Below are positions 49,084-62,480 of a stretch of DNA of 64,000 nt, one piece after another (the first letter of the stretch is position 1; the number at the start of each line of letters is the position of its first letter). The notes beneath the pieces were generated by a model. The model did no database searches and was not told where the DNA came from. It saw only the letters and a list, made by a program, of their open reading frames with translations. Source of the stretch: Pholiota molesta (Eukaryota > Basidiomycota > Agaricomycetes > Agaricales > Strophariaceae); contig JACGCK010000038.1 of assembly GCA_014925825.1 (NCBI GenBank), positions 62,001 to 126,000 of the forward strand. The letters are read 5' to 3'. The position numbers were made by a program, and so were the translations under genes.

Positions 49084-51293
49084 CGAGCCACAATCGCGCC
49101 GAACGATCTGAGTGAGAGGTCAGCGCGCGCGGCGGGTGAGAGGGAGAGGACACGCTGGTATACTCATAGATATGCGCCGTTACGTCCTGCTTCCCGATCT
49201 TCGTCTTCGCCACGCCCTCCTGGTACGCGCCCATCGCCGCAATCACACTCAGCGTGCGCGAGTTGATCTTCGACCGCCCGTCGCTCACGATGCACACCAC
49301 CACCTTCTTCCACCCGTCCTTCCCCCACGTCTTGCTCCGGTCGCGCTTGCACAGGTGCGCGATGTTCTTGATCACGCCGTGCATCGTCCGGCAGAACAGC
49401 TCCTCGTCCTCGTTGTACATCGTCATCACGATGAACAGCTCCGTGCGCCGCGGCGGGTCGTAGTGGACTTGTCGTAGTGTGAATCCGGAGTCCTTGAAGT
49501 CGTTCGGGTCGCACGTCGCCGCGGAGTACCGCATGTGCGTGAACTCGCGGTCCGTGCGGTTCGGGCACATGTCCAGTAGTTTTTTCGGCACGGCGTTATC
49601 CAACACAAAGTTACCGTGGAAGAGTCTAAGGAAGAATGAGATGAGTATGAAGAAATGAAATAACAAAACGTAGTAAACAAGGCGAATAAAGGGAAACAAC
49701 AAGAACACGGTCATCAACACGACAAAAGCAACGCAAATGGGTGGAATAGAAATCGGCGATGCAACTCATGTACCCAGAGCCGACAAAGCCAGTGTATGCA
49801 CATCAGATCCCTGATGAGTGGTAGAATTTTTCCAACGCCCAGTCCAAGCCATTGAAAGGGCGCAAAATCCGGCGTGCCCAAGGAAAGGACCGAAAAAACA
49901 CAGCAAATTGCAGAAACCTATAGGAATGCGAGTAACCCTCTCGCCGCAGCGAGAGTTGTGGCGGGTGTACCTGTTATCGTCCCATCCTCATCCCACGGTC
50001 CACCGTGTATTTCCTGTGGCTGAGTAAACCACGCGCAGCGGAGTGTGTTATAAACCTCGCAGATGGAGCAAGGTACGAATGAAATGGCAAAAACGAAAAT
50101 CAAGGCAAGAGAAATTGCAGGACACCGCCAGGGAAGAACAAGAAAAAGGCAACCACATGCGTGGAGGCACCGTAATACTGTCGACACTGGACATATCGCA
50201 GGCGTTGATAAGACGGGTAAAACAGGCCACAAATACACAGGAAAATGCAAAATCCGGCGTGATCACAAGGAAAGATGGAGCAAGCGCAAAGTAATACGCC
50301 ATCAATCCAGGTGCTGCGCGCACCGCCCGTAACGATTAGACGGGTACATTAGACCGTAAAAACACAGCAAAATGCAAAAACGGATAGGAAAGCGAGTAAC
50401 CCTCTCGTGCAGAGCTGTGGAGGGTGTTCCCTTGTGCTCGACTCCCCTCCTGTAGGCCTTTTCAAGGGCGCTGCAAACCGGAGGAAAACGCACGATTGAA
50501 AAAAGAAATTGCCACCGCAAAAGCACGCAAAAACGAAAAGAAAACAGACTGAACGTGCCAACGAAAGCTACTCACTCGACTTTCTTGATCGTCTTGTACC
50601 GCCTGGGCACTCTCTGGGGTATCCGCCCATAGCGAATATTGTTCTCCGACCTGTCATCCGCAATCGTGCCTCGATCACCCTCATCGTCGTCATAGGCGCC
50701 CGGGGGGTGGGGTATACTCGACATGGACGACGGGTCCCTGCGCAGCAGCGGTATATCGCCCGTGTCCTCCATCTCCTCCCCGCCGTCGTGCAGGTCGTAC
50801 CCGGAGCGCGTGTACAGGGACCCCGGCGTTGGTGCGGGCGCTGGAGGCGCGTAGCCCACCATCCCGCCGGGCGGCGGCGGCGAGTGCGCGTGCAGCATGG
50901 GCGGCGGGGACATAGGATGCAGCGGCGTGCTTGTCGGGTGGTATGGGTTGGTATTTTGCCCCGGGGCGCCGTAAAGCACGGGCGGCGGGGGCGGAGGCGA
51001 GGCGTACGGGTTGTGCGGCGGCGGGGAGGCGTAGGAGTTGTGCGGGGGTGGAGAGGCGTAGGGGTTGTGCGCGGGGTTGAACGGGTCCGCGAGCGGCGTG
51101 CCGGCGCCGTAGGGGGTGTGCTGGGGGGCGCGGTCGAAGGGGTTCGGCTGCGGGTCGTAGTGGTCGTAGGGGTTGGGCACAATGGGGTACCCGTCGTTGT
51201 AGTGGTGGCGCTGGGCCTCGTCGGCCTGTGGCGGGCGTTCAGCGTGCTGTTCGTGGGGCATGGAGGGGTACGTACATCGGGGTAGTGGGACAT
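49084..51293 (-). pseudogene. Truncated chitin synthase copy in U3, both exons open
   Basis: Start exon ATG at 51293. The N-terminal exon (229-codon open frame 50572-51261, or spliced from MSHYPD) and exon 2 are both without frameshift, so this copy could give a protein of roughly 400 residues. It would hold the N-terminal region and the first third of the catalytic domain, then an abnormal tail ([12 protein letters not shown]..). N-terminal differences from the intact gene include Q to H, L to M, L to V and D to E, plus two changes that fall in the proposed 50-base first intron. No active enzyme is expected. Confidence 0.85.
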
Positions 51294-54200
51294 GGCTGGG
51301 ATGGCCTGCGCTGGGCAGACGGGAGAGTTATGAGAGAGGGAGCACAGCAAGGCTGTTCGCCGCAGGACAACACAGTTGGTACCTGTCACCGCGTGTCACG
51401 CCCTCACGTCATGTTGCAACCCATCATCAATGTAACAACTTGTCTTGGTCTTGTCCGCCAAACGACTGCGCAAATACATGTACTAGGGTCATTCGCGCGG
51501 CCATCTACGACCAGTGCACTATCGCTTACTCTCTTATCAGGTACGTTGATGGCCTTACCCGCCAACGCCCTAGTACCGCTCACCTCTTCAGCCCAGCACA
51601 GATCGCGCATTCGGAGCCCCGTCGTCGACCCGTCTGTCGTTCCGTTTTCCTTTCGCTCCCTTTCATCTTCCTCGGATGCCACACAAGCACTCCAGACGCA
51701 TACCTCAAGCGCCGCGAAGCCACCGTCAGCGACGCTTCGGCGTAACATTCGACATACGAGCACGTCGGGCCCAACATCGCCGCCCTTACACACGCCGTAC
51801 CATTACACACACCCGTGCTTAACGTACCAGCAGCACCTCCACGGCGAACGGAACCGGGTGCACCGCGAGCGCGAGGAGGAGCTCTGGACGCCATCGGAGC
51901 CCACCTGCCGAGCGTCCGGGTTCGAATTCGCGTCCCTGGACACCACCGCGCGCAGAAGCCAAGCAGCCGGCGTGGCTTGGAGGACAACGCCCCGTCTCGC
52001 GAGCGGGTAGCGGTCGAAAGCACCGGTGCACAGCTGCCACCGCGACATTTATATCGTACCGATCGAGATCCATGAGCACCACAGTGCGCAGGGCCAAGCA
52101 GCGCGGCCTCCAAGGTGTGTGGATCTCATCTGATCCCGCCTCTCAGCGTCACACTCACAGCACTGAGCTAGGCAAAACCGCGGCGACCCAGCGCCCTGCT
52201 TGGACGACTACTCGCGGTGGGAGGGCACGAGACATACGACGACCACGGCGACGCACGGAACGGGCGCGCAGGCGACATCGGGGCACATCCAGCGAGCGTC
52301 GACATCCAGATCGCCCGGATTGCGGTCCATGCGCACACGGCCAAGCAGCGCGCAGATCCCAGGTGTGTAGACCTCATCAGATGGCCCCTCCGCTCAACGT
52401 CGCGCTCACAACAGTAAACTACGGCGGCGCAACGACGACACTACTGTAACACATGGGCGATATACGGACACTCGGGATACGGGACGCGTGACTCCGGCGT
52501 GGCTTGGACGACAACGGCTCGGCTCGCAAGGGGACGAAAGCTTCGGTGTGCGGCTGCGGGAAAACCTCAGTGAGTGCTCGACCACTTTACCGTGTAGGGA
52601 TTGCTCACTTTGAAGACTATAGCGCCGCCTTTCCTCCAGTTATGGACAAGCCACTGCAGCGCGGAGGGCTCGAAACGGCAACGCGACGCTCGCGTTCGAG
52701 GAGATGGGCAAGGCAGGAGATGCGAGGGCGGGCATGGTATCAGTGAGTACGGCGCGGATTCGACCGTGCAGATTTACAAATCCTCACCTGCATCAGGCCG
52801 CAAGTCGACGTGCGCGTTCGTGCAGCGTACAAACGAGGACGCCTCACCCTGGCCCATGCACGACGATGCGAACGGCTCGGCTCGGTATCGGAACCGTCGC
52901 CCATCGATTCCACTTACCAACGAGGACGACGAGCGGACGGAGCGGTCAAGGTGCCGATGGGAGAACGGCGCTCTTACTGCCTCGGGATATGGTGAGCACG
53001 TCTATCCGAACGTTCATAGCCCCGACTTACCCTAGTTCTATCCAACACCAAGGCTCGCTGACCCAGGCGCGCAACCGCGCGGCGCCGACCCATCGCGTAC
53101 AGGCGCTATCGGTGGCGGCGGTCGCAGAGACGAGCAGCAGCGTACGGACTATGCATTCCAGATGAGCGTTGAGTCGCGAAGGGCTGTCTGCGGCGGGAGG
53201 GTCGCATCAGTGCGGTGCGTATGCTACGCTGAAGGATAGCGCTCACCTGTCTCATAGATCCCCGGTGCCCGCCGCTGTCCAGTACTTGTACGTACGCGGA
53301 ATGTGAGGCCGTGGTATGCTGCGGCCGGCGTAAGGTGCGGCGCATTAATGATCAGGTTTACCACTCAATAATAACGAGAGCTCACTTATTGCCCAGCATC
53401 GACGAATGGACGTGCGGGCGGGTTCAAGAGAGGGGCAACGCTACTAGAACCATCGCACTCGACGAGATAGAGTAAGACGAGCGAAGACCAGGAGAGCAAA
53501 GGAAAGCAGAGAAGAGCGGGATGAGGGAATGAGACGCATATCAGAGGAGAGGAGAGGAGAGAAGAGCGGGATGAGAGAATGAGAGAGATAACCGTAGTCT
53601 TATATATACCTTTGCTAGATGTGTACGTACATAGAATGAAAATGGTGGCATTGGAAACATCTCGTCCAGGGTCCGCGTGCGCTAAGCGAATCTCGATCCG
53701 TATCTCCTCCTCCGTTTCCTCGCCCGCGTCCGTTCCTCCTCCTTACCTGTGTCTGTAGACAATACAAGTTATCAATAGACAATCCATCGCCCGATTTTAT
53801 TATGACTTGAATACAGAAAAGTGACCTATTATTCATTCGTTATTGAGCATAAAGGATGAAGTTCATGCCATGTCCATCTTTTCAAAACTGTGAACCTCGT
53901 CTGAACAGCGGCCGAGTATACTCACTACCCACCCACCCTACAGTTTTTTACCCCCTAGGACATATTCGCATGTCGTAAAACTAAAGGGAAACGGCACTAG
54001 ATTGCTTAGTCCATGCATTGCTCCGAGCCCAAGCATTCAGAAATGCATCGATTTGCAGGCGGAAAGTTCAAGCGCGCCAACTTCGCTGGCAACGCACCCG
54101 AGAGGACCCTTGATGGCGCTAATAGCGGCGTTTTACGTGGTTTTTTTCAGGTCCCCGTGCGATGTGCAATGGGCTGGAAACACGAAACGGGGTGGGAGGA

Positions 54201-54621
54201 GAGGGTCTTGCTCGGTACGGGTATCCTTGCCTGCCCCAGCCTAACCGCTCCAAGCTTCTGGTGTCCGATAGAAGCGCATTGGGGCTATATACTATACTTC
54301 TTAGGCCCCCAGATGGAATTGAGACGAACGCAGAACGGACGCGCTCTGCAAACTCTGAGATTGAATTGATTGCATCTTGATGTCGCCGCCTTCTCGTACA
54401 TCCCACCGCATCGCTTTCGCCGCAATTAAAGCAAATGTCAGTATGGTCGATACGTATGTAATGCCTGATTTGAAATCGATACTTCTTCTGCGTTTCAAAT
54501 GGCGGATTGGGAGAGGAGGAGCGCTTTGTTATCAAACTTAATATCTGAACATCCGTCTCTTTGTTCAACCGGAATAGAAATTTCAATTTGTAGAGAATTA
54601 CGTACAGCTAACCTGCGGCCG

Positions 54622-57600
54622 CATTTCTGTGTGTAATTTAAATGTGCGCAACCTTGAGAGCATATGTATTGCGCCATATTCAGCACCGGCGCCTAAAATT
54701 GTGGCACGGTTCTCACGGCGCTTGGCCTCGTTCGCGCGCGGCGACAAGCTATGAATGGCTTCTCAAAGAATGCTTTCCTCCGCTTCAACCCATATGGAAG
54801 GGCCAACTCGACATAACGGTCAAAATGCGACGACCATTCAGTGTTGCAAAATCACCAAGCTCCTTAATCAACTCACTGAGTTGTAAACAATCGCATACTC
54901 AGCGGCTACCTTCAAGCACGTCCTCACTCATCGGATGTGCTGTAAAAATCTAGTCTACATCAAGGCCACCTTTGTACATTCTTTCTTGTGCAGAGCTCAA
55001 GAGGAGGAAACCAATATGATTCGACTCCTCAGCAATGTTGGAGCATGCAGACGCGACATAAATGATGTTATGTCATCCCGCTCGCAACGCTTCACCTCGC
55101 CTGTATACTCTATGTTTGAATGCAGTTCATATCTAGGAGTAAACAATTTGCAAAGACGCGTTATAGAAAGGATATTCTGTATGTTTTATTCGGTAGTCTG
55201 TAGGCATATGCCGTATCAAGCTTTAACTTTTAATGACGTTGCTAGATCCACCTTGCGCAAAGTTGCGGTGCCTGCTGCACCGAATTACGTTCGCCGTACA
55301 TAGCCTAGACTTTGACTTTGATTCCGTTGCCGCTCGCAACGCTTCAACCTTGTTAATTGCCATATATGTTCCATTCTCATGTCGATTTTTAGCCACTGGC
55401 AGTAGCAAAGAACACATTGCATTGGTAGATGTACACAAGCAATAGTTTACTGGGCATGTATGGTGTGATGCACTTATTCACTAGGATACCTTATTTCGTC
55501 GGTAGTATTATATTGCCAATGCTTCTAATTACGTTAACAGAAAGAAGCAGTATTTTTGGATTTACGGCGGTGATTTAGGGATGGAGGCGAGGATCCGGAT
55601 TCTGTTATGTACTTGACTTCTTGTTGCGTCCGTGAAATCGCACACAGTCATTGGTGTAGTTACGTTTGGGTGGTATTAATACGGAATTATGTATAAGGGA
55701 AGATTTTCTATTCTTGGAGATGAAAAACGGGGAATGAGAAGCAGATGGTTTGTGGAAGAAATGTTGGATCTGACTCAGAGAGCTGTAACGAAAAGAAATA
55801 TATCATCACAGATAAATATTAACAAGGAATATGTAGGGAAGAAGTATAGAGGTATGAGGAAGGGTTATCCCTGAGTAGTGATTTTGCAGGGGTCGGAATG
55901 AGTCCGGCGGGACTAGTTACAGTAGTTTGGGCCTAAGGATTATGTACGTGGATTTGCCACCGTGCATTCCAAAATTTAGCGATCGGTGAAATGGTGATGG
56001 AGACGTGGAAGAATCATTCTGGCTTGGGCCGCTTGGCATTCTGGGAGTATAAAGACTGGACACTTTTGGACGGAATATGTACCGTCCTTACCCGTCCTAA
56101 TGATGCTACATGCTATTCCCATTCCCCATCCTCAGCCCTATCTATGATGATGGTGCCACTCTATTCAGTGGGTACTCTATTGCATATCTCATCTTCCAAA
56201 GAATGCACACTAATTGAAGTTATTTCTAGCTTTGATCGTTATCGCAAATTTAGGCGCCCATGCCTAGTGGAAGGGTAACTTAGTTTCTAATTGCACACAT
56301 CCACATCACTTCCGTAGCGCTACATTTCCTATGCCTGGACTCTGTTGTTTAAATTCAATATTTCGACTTCCTGTGACCTTTCATCCCAATTTACGTATTA
56401 GACCGCATCTCAAATTTGATTTTCAGATGTCCCGCGGGCTCCAAGCAGTGTTTAGGTCTGTCTCCAATTCTAATTCGATTTTCCGAGTTCCGTGGCTGAT
56501 AACATTAATTTTTCATGCAACAGCCTTAAATTCAAACTGATGTGATTGACTTTCAATGTATTGTGTCATTGCGGGACTGATCAAGCGGCGTCTGTTCTAA
56601 TTAGACTTTTGGATTTCCGGTGAGCAATGTCACAGTCGCATAGTGATAGATTTTCCGAGTTTCCATGGCTGATGACCCCTCCCATGCAACAGCCTCTAAT
56701 TCAAGCTGATTAACATGCCAGTATGTGATTGATTTTCAATGTATCATCTCATTGTGGGACTGATTGGCGGCATGTGTTCTAATTAGACTTTTGGCTTTCC
56801 GGCGAGCTCGCATACTGATATGGTATCTCATAAATTCTGGCGTTGACGTCGTGGCACTGATTAGGCGGCTTATACTCTAATGAGATTTTTTTTGATTTCC
56901 GGCGAGTGGTTTTGCTCTGCCTCCATTTGATTTTGGTGGCTTATTTCAAAATTAGATATTTGGATTTCCCGTGAGATTGCCCGCAAGTTATCTCTACGTA
57001 CATGGTTAGTGCTCCTAATTACCATTCTGGTCTGATATTGACTTTTCACAATATAGGTAGTCTCGTAAAGTGTGGTTATAAAGACAGTGAGTCTTTCTAG
57101 TCCAGGTTTCGGAACTTTGCTTACTGCGTAATTATTAGGACTGTTTCTCGCGGTATCTTGTTTTCGTGGTTAGTAATTCATGTTCAAATGTCAGAAAATC
57201 GTTGGAAAATCGTCTAATCTGACTCTGGCCTTGCAGATAAATCCATGAATTCTGCGCGCAAATGATTTTTGCCTTTGATTCTGTGAGGATTATCAGAAAT
57301 CCAAATAGCATTACCACAGTTACTTCACATTTGCGCATAGTGATTGCAAGTCCACCGTGCATGTTCATGGCCTTGCGTTGCGCAAAGTAGATTGTAAGTT
57401 GGTCATTTTTATTCCATTGCAAACTGTCTAATAAGAGTTACAGTGAAAGTACGTAGGTAGATACGGGTTTCCGATAGCCTTGCCCTTCGGGGGGGCTGCA
57501 CTCTGCGCGCACGGCACCTGAACCCGACTGGACAGTGGGACCTACGCTCATTTTGAAAAACGTACCCCCGTTTAGGCAACTTTACCACACAAAACACTCG

Positions 57601-57637
57601 TTTTTACCTAAGATTAGCACCCAAAATGACCGCTTAC
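54622..57637. repeat. AT-rich element copy in U3
   Basis: Near-identical to the other array copies and ends at the same junction at 57637. Confidence 0.85.
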
Positions 57638-59846
57638 CGAGCCACAATCGCGCCGAACGATCTGAGTGAGAGGTCAGCGCGCGCGGCGGGTGAGAGGGAG
57701 AGGACACGCTGGTATACTCATAGATATGCGCCGTTACGTCCTGCTTCCCGATCTTCGTCTTCGCCACGCCCTCCTGGTACGCGCCCATCGCCGCAATCAC
57801 ACTCAGCGTGCGCGAGTTGATCTTCGACCGCCCGTCGCTCACGATGCACACCACCACCTTCTTCCACCCGTCCTTCCCCCACGTCTTGCTCCGGTCGCGC
57901 TTGCACAGGTGCGCGATGTTCTTGATCACGCCGTGCATCGTCCGGCAGAACAGCTCCTCGTCCTCGTTGTACATCGTCATCACGATGAACAGCTCCGTGC
58001 GCCGCGGCGGGTCGTAGTGGACTTGTCGTAGTGTGAATCCGGAGTCCTTGAAGTCGTTCGGGTCGCACGTCGCCGCGGAGTACCGCATGTGCGTGAACTC
58101 GCGGTCCGTGCGGTTCGGGCACATGTCCAGTAGTTTTTTCGGCACGGCGTTATCCAACACAAAGTTACCGTGGAAGAGTCTAAGGAAGAATGAGATGAGT
58201 ATGAAGAAATGAAATAACAAAACGTAGTAAACAAGGCGAATAAAGGGAAACAACAAGAACACGGTCATCAACACGACAAAAGCAACGCAAATGGGTGGAA
58301 TAGAAATCGGCGATGCAACTCATGTACCCAGAGCCGACAAAGCCAGTGTATGCACATCAGATCCCTGATGAGTGGTAGAATTTTTCCAACGCCCAGTCCA
58401 AGCCATTGAAAGGGCGCAAAATCCGGCGTGCCCAAGGAAAGGACCGAAAAAACACAGCAAATTGCAGAAACCTATAGGAATGCGAGTAACCCTCTCGCCG
58501 CAGCGAGAGTTGTGGCGGGTGTACCTGTTATCGTCCCATCCTCATCCCACGGTCCACCGTGTATTTCCTGTGGCTGAGTAAACCACGCGCAGCGGAGTGT
58601 GTTATAAACCTCGCAGATGGAGCAAGGTACGAATGAAATGGCAAAAACGAAAATCAAGGCAAGAGAAATTGCAGGACACCGCCAGGGAAGAACAAGAAAA
58701 AGGCAACCACATGCGTGGAGGCACCGTAATACTGTCGACACTGGACATATCGCAGGCGTTGATAAGACGGGTAAAACAGGCCACAAATACACAGGAAAAT
58801 GCAAAATCCGGCGTGATCACAAGGAAAGATGGAGCAAGCGCAAAGTAATACGCCATCAATCCAGGTGCTGCGCGCACCGCCCGTAACGATTAGACGGGTA
58901 CATTAGACCGTAAAAACACAGCAAAATGCAAAAACGGATAGGAAAGCGAGTAACCCTCTCGTGCAGAGCTGTGGAGGGTGTTCCCTTGTGCTCGACTCCC
59001 CTCCTGTAGGCCTTTTCAAGGGCGCTGCAAACCGGAGGAAAACGCACGATTGAAAAAAGAAATTGCCACCGCAAAAGCACGCAAAAACGAAAAGAAAACA
59101 GACTGAACGTGCCAACGAAAGCTACTCACTCGACTTTCTTGATCGTCTTGTACCGCCTGGGCACTCTCTGGGGTATCCGCCCATAGCGAATATTGTTCTC
59201 CGACCTGTCATCCGCAATCGTGCCTCGATCACCCTCATCGTCGTCATAGGCGCCCGGGGGTGGGGTATACTCGACATGGACGACGGGTCCCTGCGCAGCA
59301 GCGGTATATCGCCCGTGTCCTCCATCTCCTCCCCGCCGTCGTGCAGGTCGTACCCGGAGCGCGTGTACAGGGACCCCGGCGTTGGTGCGGGCGCTGGAGG
59401 CGCGTAGCCCACCATCCCGCCGGGCGGCGGCGGCGAGTGCGCGTGCAGCATGGGCGGCGGGGACATAGGATGCAGCGGCGTGCTTGTCGGGTGGTATGGG
59501 TTGGTATTTTGCCCCGGGGCGCCGTAAAGCACGGGCGGCGGGGGCGGGGGCGAGGCGTACGGGTTGTGCGGCGGCGGGGAGGCGTAGGGGTTGTGCGGGG
59601 GAGGGGAGGCGTAGGGGTTGTGTGCGGGGTTGAACGGGTCCGCGAGCGGCGTGCCGGCGCCGTAGGGGGTGTGCTGGGGGGCGCGGTCGAAGGGGTTCGA
59701 CTGCGGGTCGTAGTGGTCGTAGGGGTTGGGCACAATGGGGTACCCGTCGTTGTAGTGGTGGCGCTGGGCCTCGTCGGCCTGTGGCGGGCGTTCAGCGTGC
59801 TGTTCGTGGGGCATGGAGGGGTACGTACATCGGGGTAATGGGACAT
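57638..59846 (-). pseudogene. Truncated chitin synthase copy in U4
   Basis: Start exon ATG at 59846, with a synonymous CAC to CAT change in MSHYPD. Exon 2 is open and identical in protein. One G is missing in the G run near 59256, which breaks the N-terminal exon. The [10 protein letters not shown] repeat has one S to P change relative to the other units. Confidence 0.82.
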
Positions 59847-60055
59847 GGCTGGGATGGCCTGCGCTGGGCAGACGGGAGAGTTATGAGAGAGGGAGCACAG
59901 CAAGGCTGTTCGCCGCAGGACCCAAAGTTGGTGCCTGTCACCGCGTGTCACGCCCTCACGTCATGGCGTTGCAACCCCATCATCAATGTTTTCGTTGTTC
60001 CGACATTTGTCTTGGTTTTGTTCGCTGAATGACCTTGAATGACTGCGCAAATACA
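57638..60055. repeat. Array unit U4, partial last unit
   Basis: It follows U1-U3 closely to about 59.54 kb. It then shows more differences, several of them shared with U0 (for example GGTGCCTG at about 59931), and similarity ends near 60055 after GACTGCGCAAATACA. There is no flank or element copy beyond. Confidence 0.8.
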
Positions 60056-60101
60056 CCTGCAGTCGAAACGCTCTTGACTCACATCGCCAAAAATGTGAGT
60101 T

Positions 60102-60888
60102 CTAGAAGGAATTCCATAAGTACGACCAGAATTCCATACAATGGTCACAAGTATCGCCACAGCGTCGGAAGAAAGCGTCGGTGGGAATGTTCACAACTTG
60201 AATAATTCCGACGGTAATTCCATGATAGAATCCATTAGAATTTACCTGTTCATTAAAACGAGTTGTCGAGTCGGAATCTAACGTGAGGGATTCAAATGCT
60301 ACAAGCGCTTGAAAGTGTAAAAAATTATTGTGGATGAATTTCATTACCTTTTCCGATAGACGTACGTAGCTAACCTTCGGACATACCTGATTCATGATCC
60401 CACCGCTTGTCGCGTATGGATCATCCGTTCCAGAAAGTTCAAGCCCGACCTATGAGATTACGGGGGATACGGTAGTCTTCAATAAATCCAGGGCATAGAC
60501 AGCATTCTTACACATTTTGTCATAGAAGAGGAGATCCGACTCGTCCGAGCGCAATATACAAGCATATTGTTAGAAAAGTTGCAAGAATATGCGCATATAT
60601 GCGCGTATTACATCGCCCATTGCTAAGAGCTACTAATCATACTAGCCTGTTCATACGAGATGACCTCACATGAGAGATCAGACAGAGCATAGGCTTCAAC
60701 AAGTCGTAAGAGAGTAAGAGTAAAAAAAGACTTGACTCACCTGGCAGAGTCCAATGGACATGATATCGGTCTTGTCGTTGCGCCTTGGAGTAGCCGGGAT
60801 ATTGGGACTTGAACATTGTCATAATGCGGAACCTGCCATTTTCCCAGTCAGGCATCATTATAGTAAACGAAATATAGGCAAGCGTCAA
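60102..60888 (-). CDS. Possible small intron-rich gene, unrecognised
   Basis: The minus strand offers a first exon ending at 60741 with MTMFKSQYPGYSKAQ..HWTLP (ATG 60822, or 60888 upstream in the same frame). Later exon-like pieces have GT..AG borders: ILRSDESDLLFYDKM near 60530, VGLELSGTDDPYATSGG near 60440, ALVAFESLTLDSDSTTRFNEQ near 60275, and VVNIPTDAFFRRCGDTCD near 60170, ending at 60102. The join between the first two pieces is not resolved. No family is recognised. It may be a real gene bordering the array or a chance chain. Confidence 0.3.
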
Positions 60889-61819
60889 ACGTTAGGGTTT
60901 AACGGAGCTGAGAGTGAGGGAGATGGTGGGGGAAAGGAAGAAAGAAGAAGTTAAGCATTTCGCAGAGGATTTTGCAAACGCGTTCGAATGTGAGCGCGTC
61001 CGGTCACATGACCACAATACCTACTTAGCCGGAAACATCCGGAAATTTCACTGCCAGCTTTCTCAAGTTTCTGTGTCACCAAACTGTTATTTCGCACCAA
61101 AATAATTTCTGATAAATAGGGTTCCAGCGCCGTTCATCGCAGGGTATATGTGTTATGACATACATGTCGCGCTGGTCAGAACCGCCTGTCTATTCTTCAC
61201 ACATAGCATGCCAGGAGGACTCGACTTTTCCCATGATCCATCTGTGACTCCCTGGATTCGCCTTTCCACAGCGCTGCACAAGGTCTGTTCAGCACAGGTG
61301 TACATATCTCATTGGGTGTACAACAACCTCTTCTCGTCCTGCTAGGCAATTAGATATACGATGAATCCGCCTCGACCCCCACTTGCAGCATGATGCTGCC
61401 TTCTAAGTCCTAGGCTTCTACTCTCACTGCAAACAAATTCACTCCACGCCGGCCATCTCTGCCCTTTCCGCGCCATACGGATAGCGCTTAGTCCAGGTAG
61501 CTGCGCAGGTACTTCTCTCACCATGATTGGCGCTGGTTGGCATCGTCCTCGTGTATAGCACGTTCAAGCACATCCGTTCACTTGGTTATTGCCGCCTTAC
61601 GATGTCTGCTCAGTACAAGTAGCTTTAAGCGACAACGCATCCCAAGATCTGTCCGTCTAGATAGCCCAGGAGCGAGTGACCATCCGCTACACTACACCAC
61701 CCGCTCGTCTTTGCTCGACTAATTTAATCTGCCTTTATGTGCGTGAGATACGAAGCCAAGATGGGCAACGAAATACGAGGCCCAAATATAAGCTGTCTTA
61801 CCAGCATCGAAATAGCGAG
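60889..61819. other. Intergenic stretch without supported genes
   Basis: Short frames only. No motif or exon chain recognised. Confidence 0.4.
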
Positions 61820-62330
61820 CCAGGCTGTATGCAGCAGAAATCAAGCGGTGGTTATGCGGTGTACGAGACACACATATAGAATTATCGATGAATCTTGGGG
61901 CTTCAAACAACAAGCAATTGAATGAAATTTGCTTATCGATTGCGATTCAATTTGCAGAGAAGGAGCATGAGAACGACATGCGTAGGAAACACTTTCAGAC
62001 GTTTTAAATCTACACACCTAGCGCTCCAATAAAAACATTATCTAATTGTACACCTGCGGGCGTCAAAGGCGCCCCACGTTGTATGGAACAAAAACCAAGC
62101 GGCAGTAATGCGGTGTAGGAAGCATACATCTAGAATTAGACTCGGGGGCAATTTCGAGCTTCAAGCTTCAAGTGTAAGTGTTTAAAATATGCGACAAAAT
62201 TGATTCATCGATTGCGATTGAAATTCCAGAGAAGGAGCATGAGAATGAGATATGTAGGTTATACAGTTCAGACGTTTTAAATTTACACACCTAGCACTCC
62301 CAAGGTGCACTATATGAATGTTATCCTAAT
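61820..62330. repeat. Direct duplication of about 272 bases upstream of the beta-trefoil-like gene
   Basis: GAGAAGGAGCATGAGAA occurs at 61957 and again at 62229. Similarity extends both ways: TGTATG.A.CA.AAA.CAAGCGG then ATGCGGTGTA upstream, and CAGACGTTTTAAAT.TACACACCTAGC downstream. The second copy ends about 50 bases before the TATA box at 62382. Confidence 0.7.
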
Positions 62331-62381
62331 CGCCATCGATCAATATAATCTCATTGAGATGCACTCTCTGCGTCGTATACC

Positions 62382-62390
62382 TATATAAAA
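62382..62390 (+). promoter_or_regulatory. TATA box of beta-trefoil-like gene
   Basis: TATATAAAA begins 99 bases before the ATG at 62481. Confidence 0.55.
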
Positions 62391-62480
62391 CCGATACCTC
62401 CAGCTCGAAAACTCCAGCCTGACGCGCACATACTGTCACATACCCTTAACTCTTGCTCACCCAGTTTCTCATCGCATACT

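Larger units (their letters stand above)
49084..57637. repeat. Array unit U3, full, 8554 bases
   Basis: Same content and order as U1 and U2. It differs by a few homopolymer and single-base indels, such as one fewer C near 51864 and one fewer A near 55094. Confidence 0.9.

Noticed and set aside
60585..60610. Alternating purine-pyrimidine palindrome (ATATGCGCATATATGCGCG)
   Set aside because: Short and isolated. Nothing links it to the array edge about 530 bases away.
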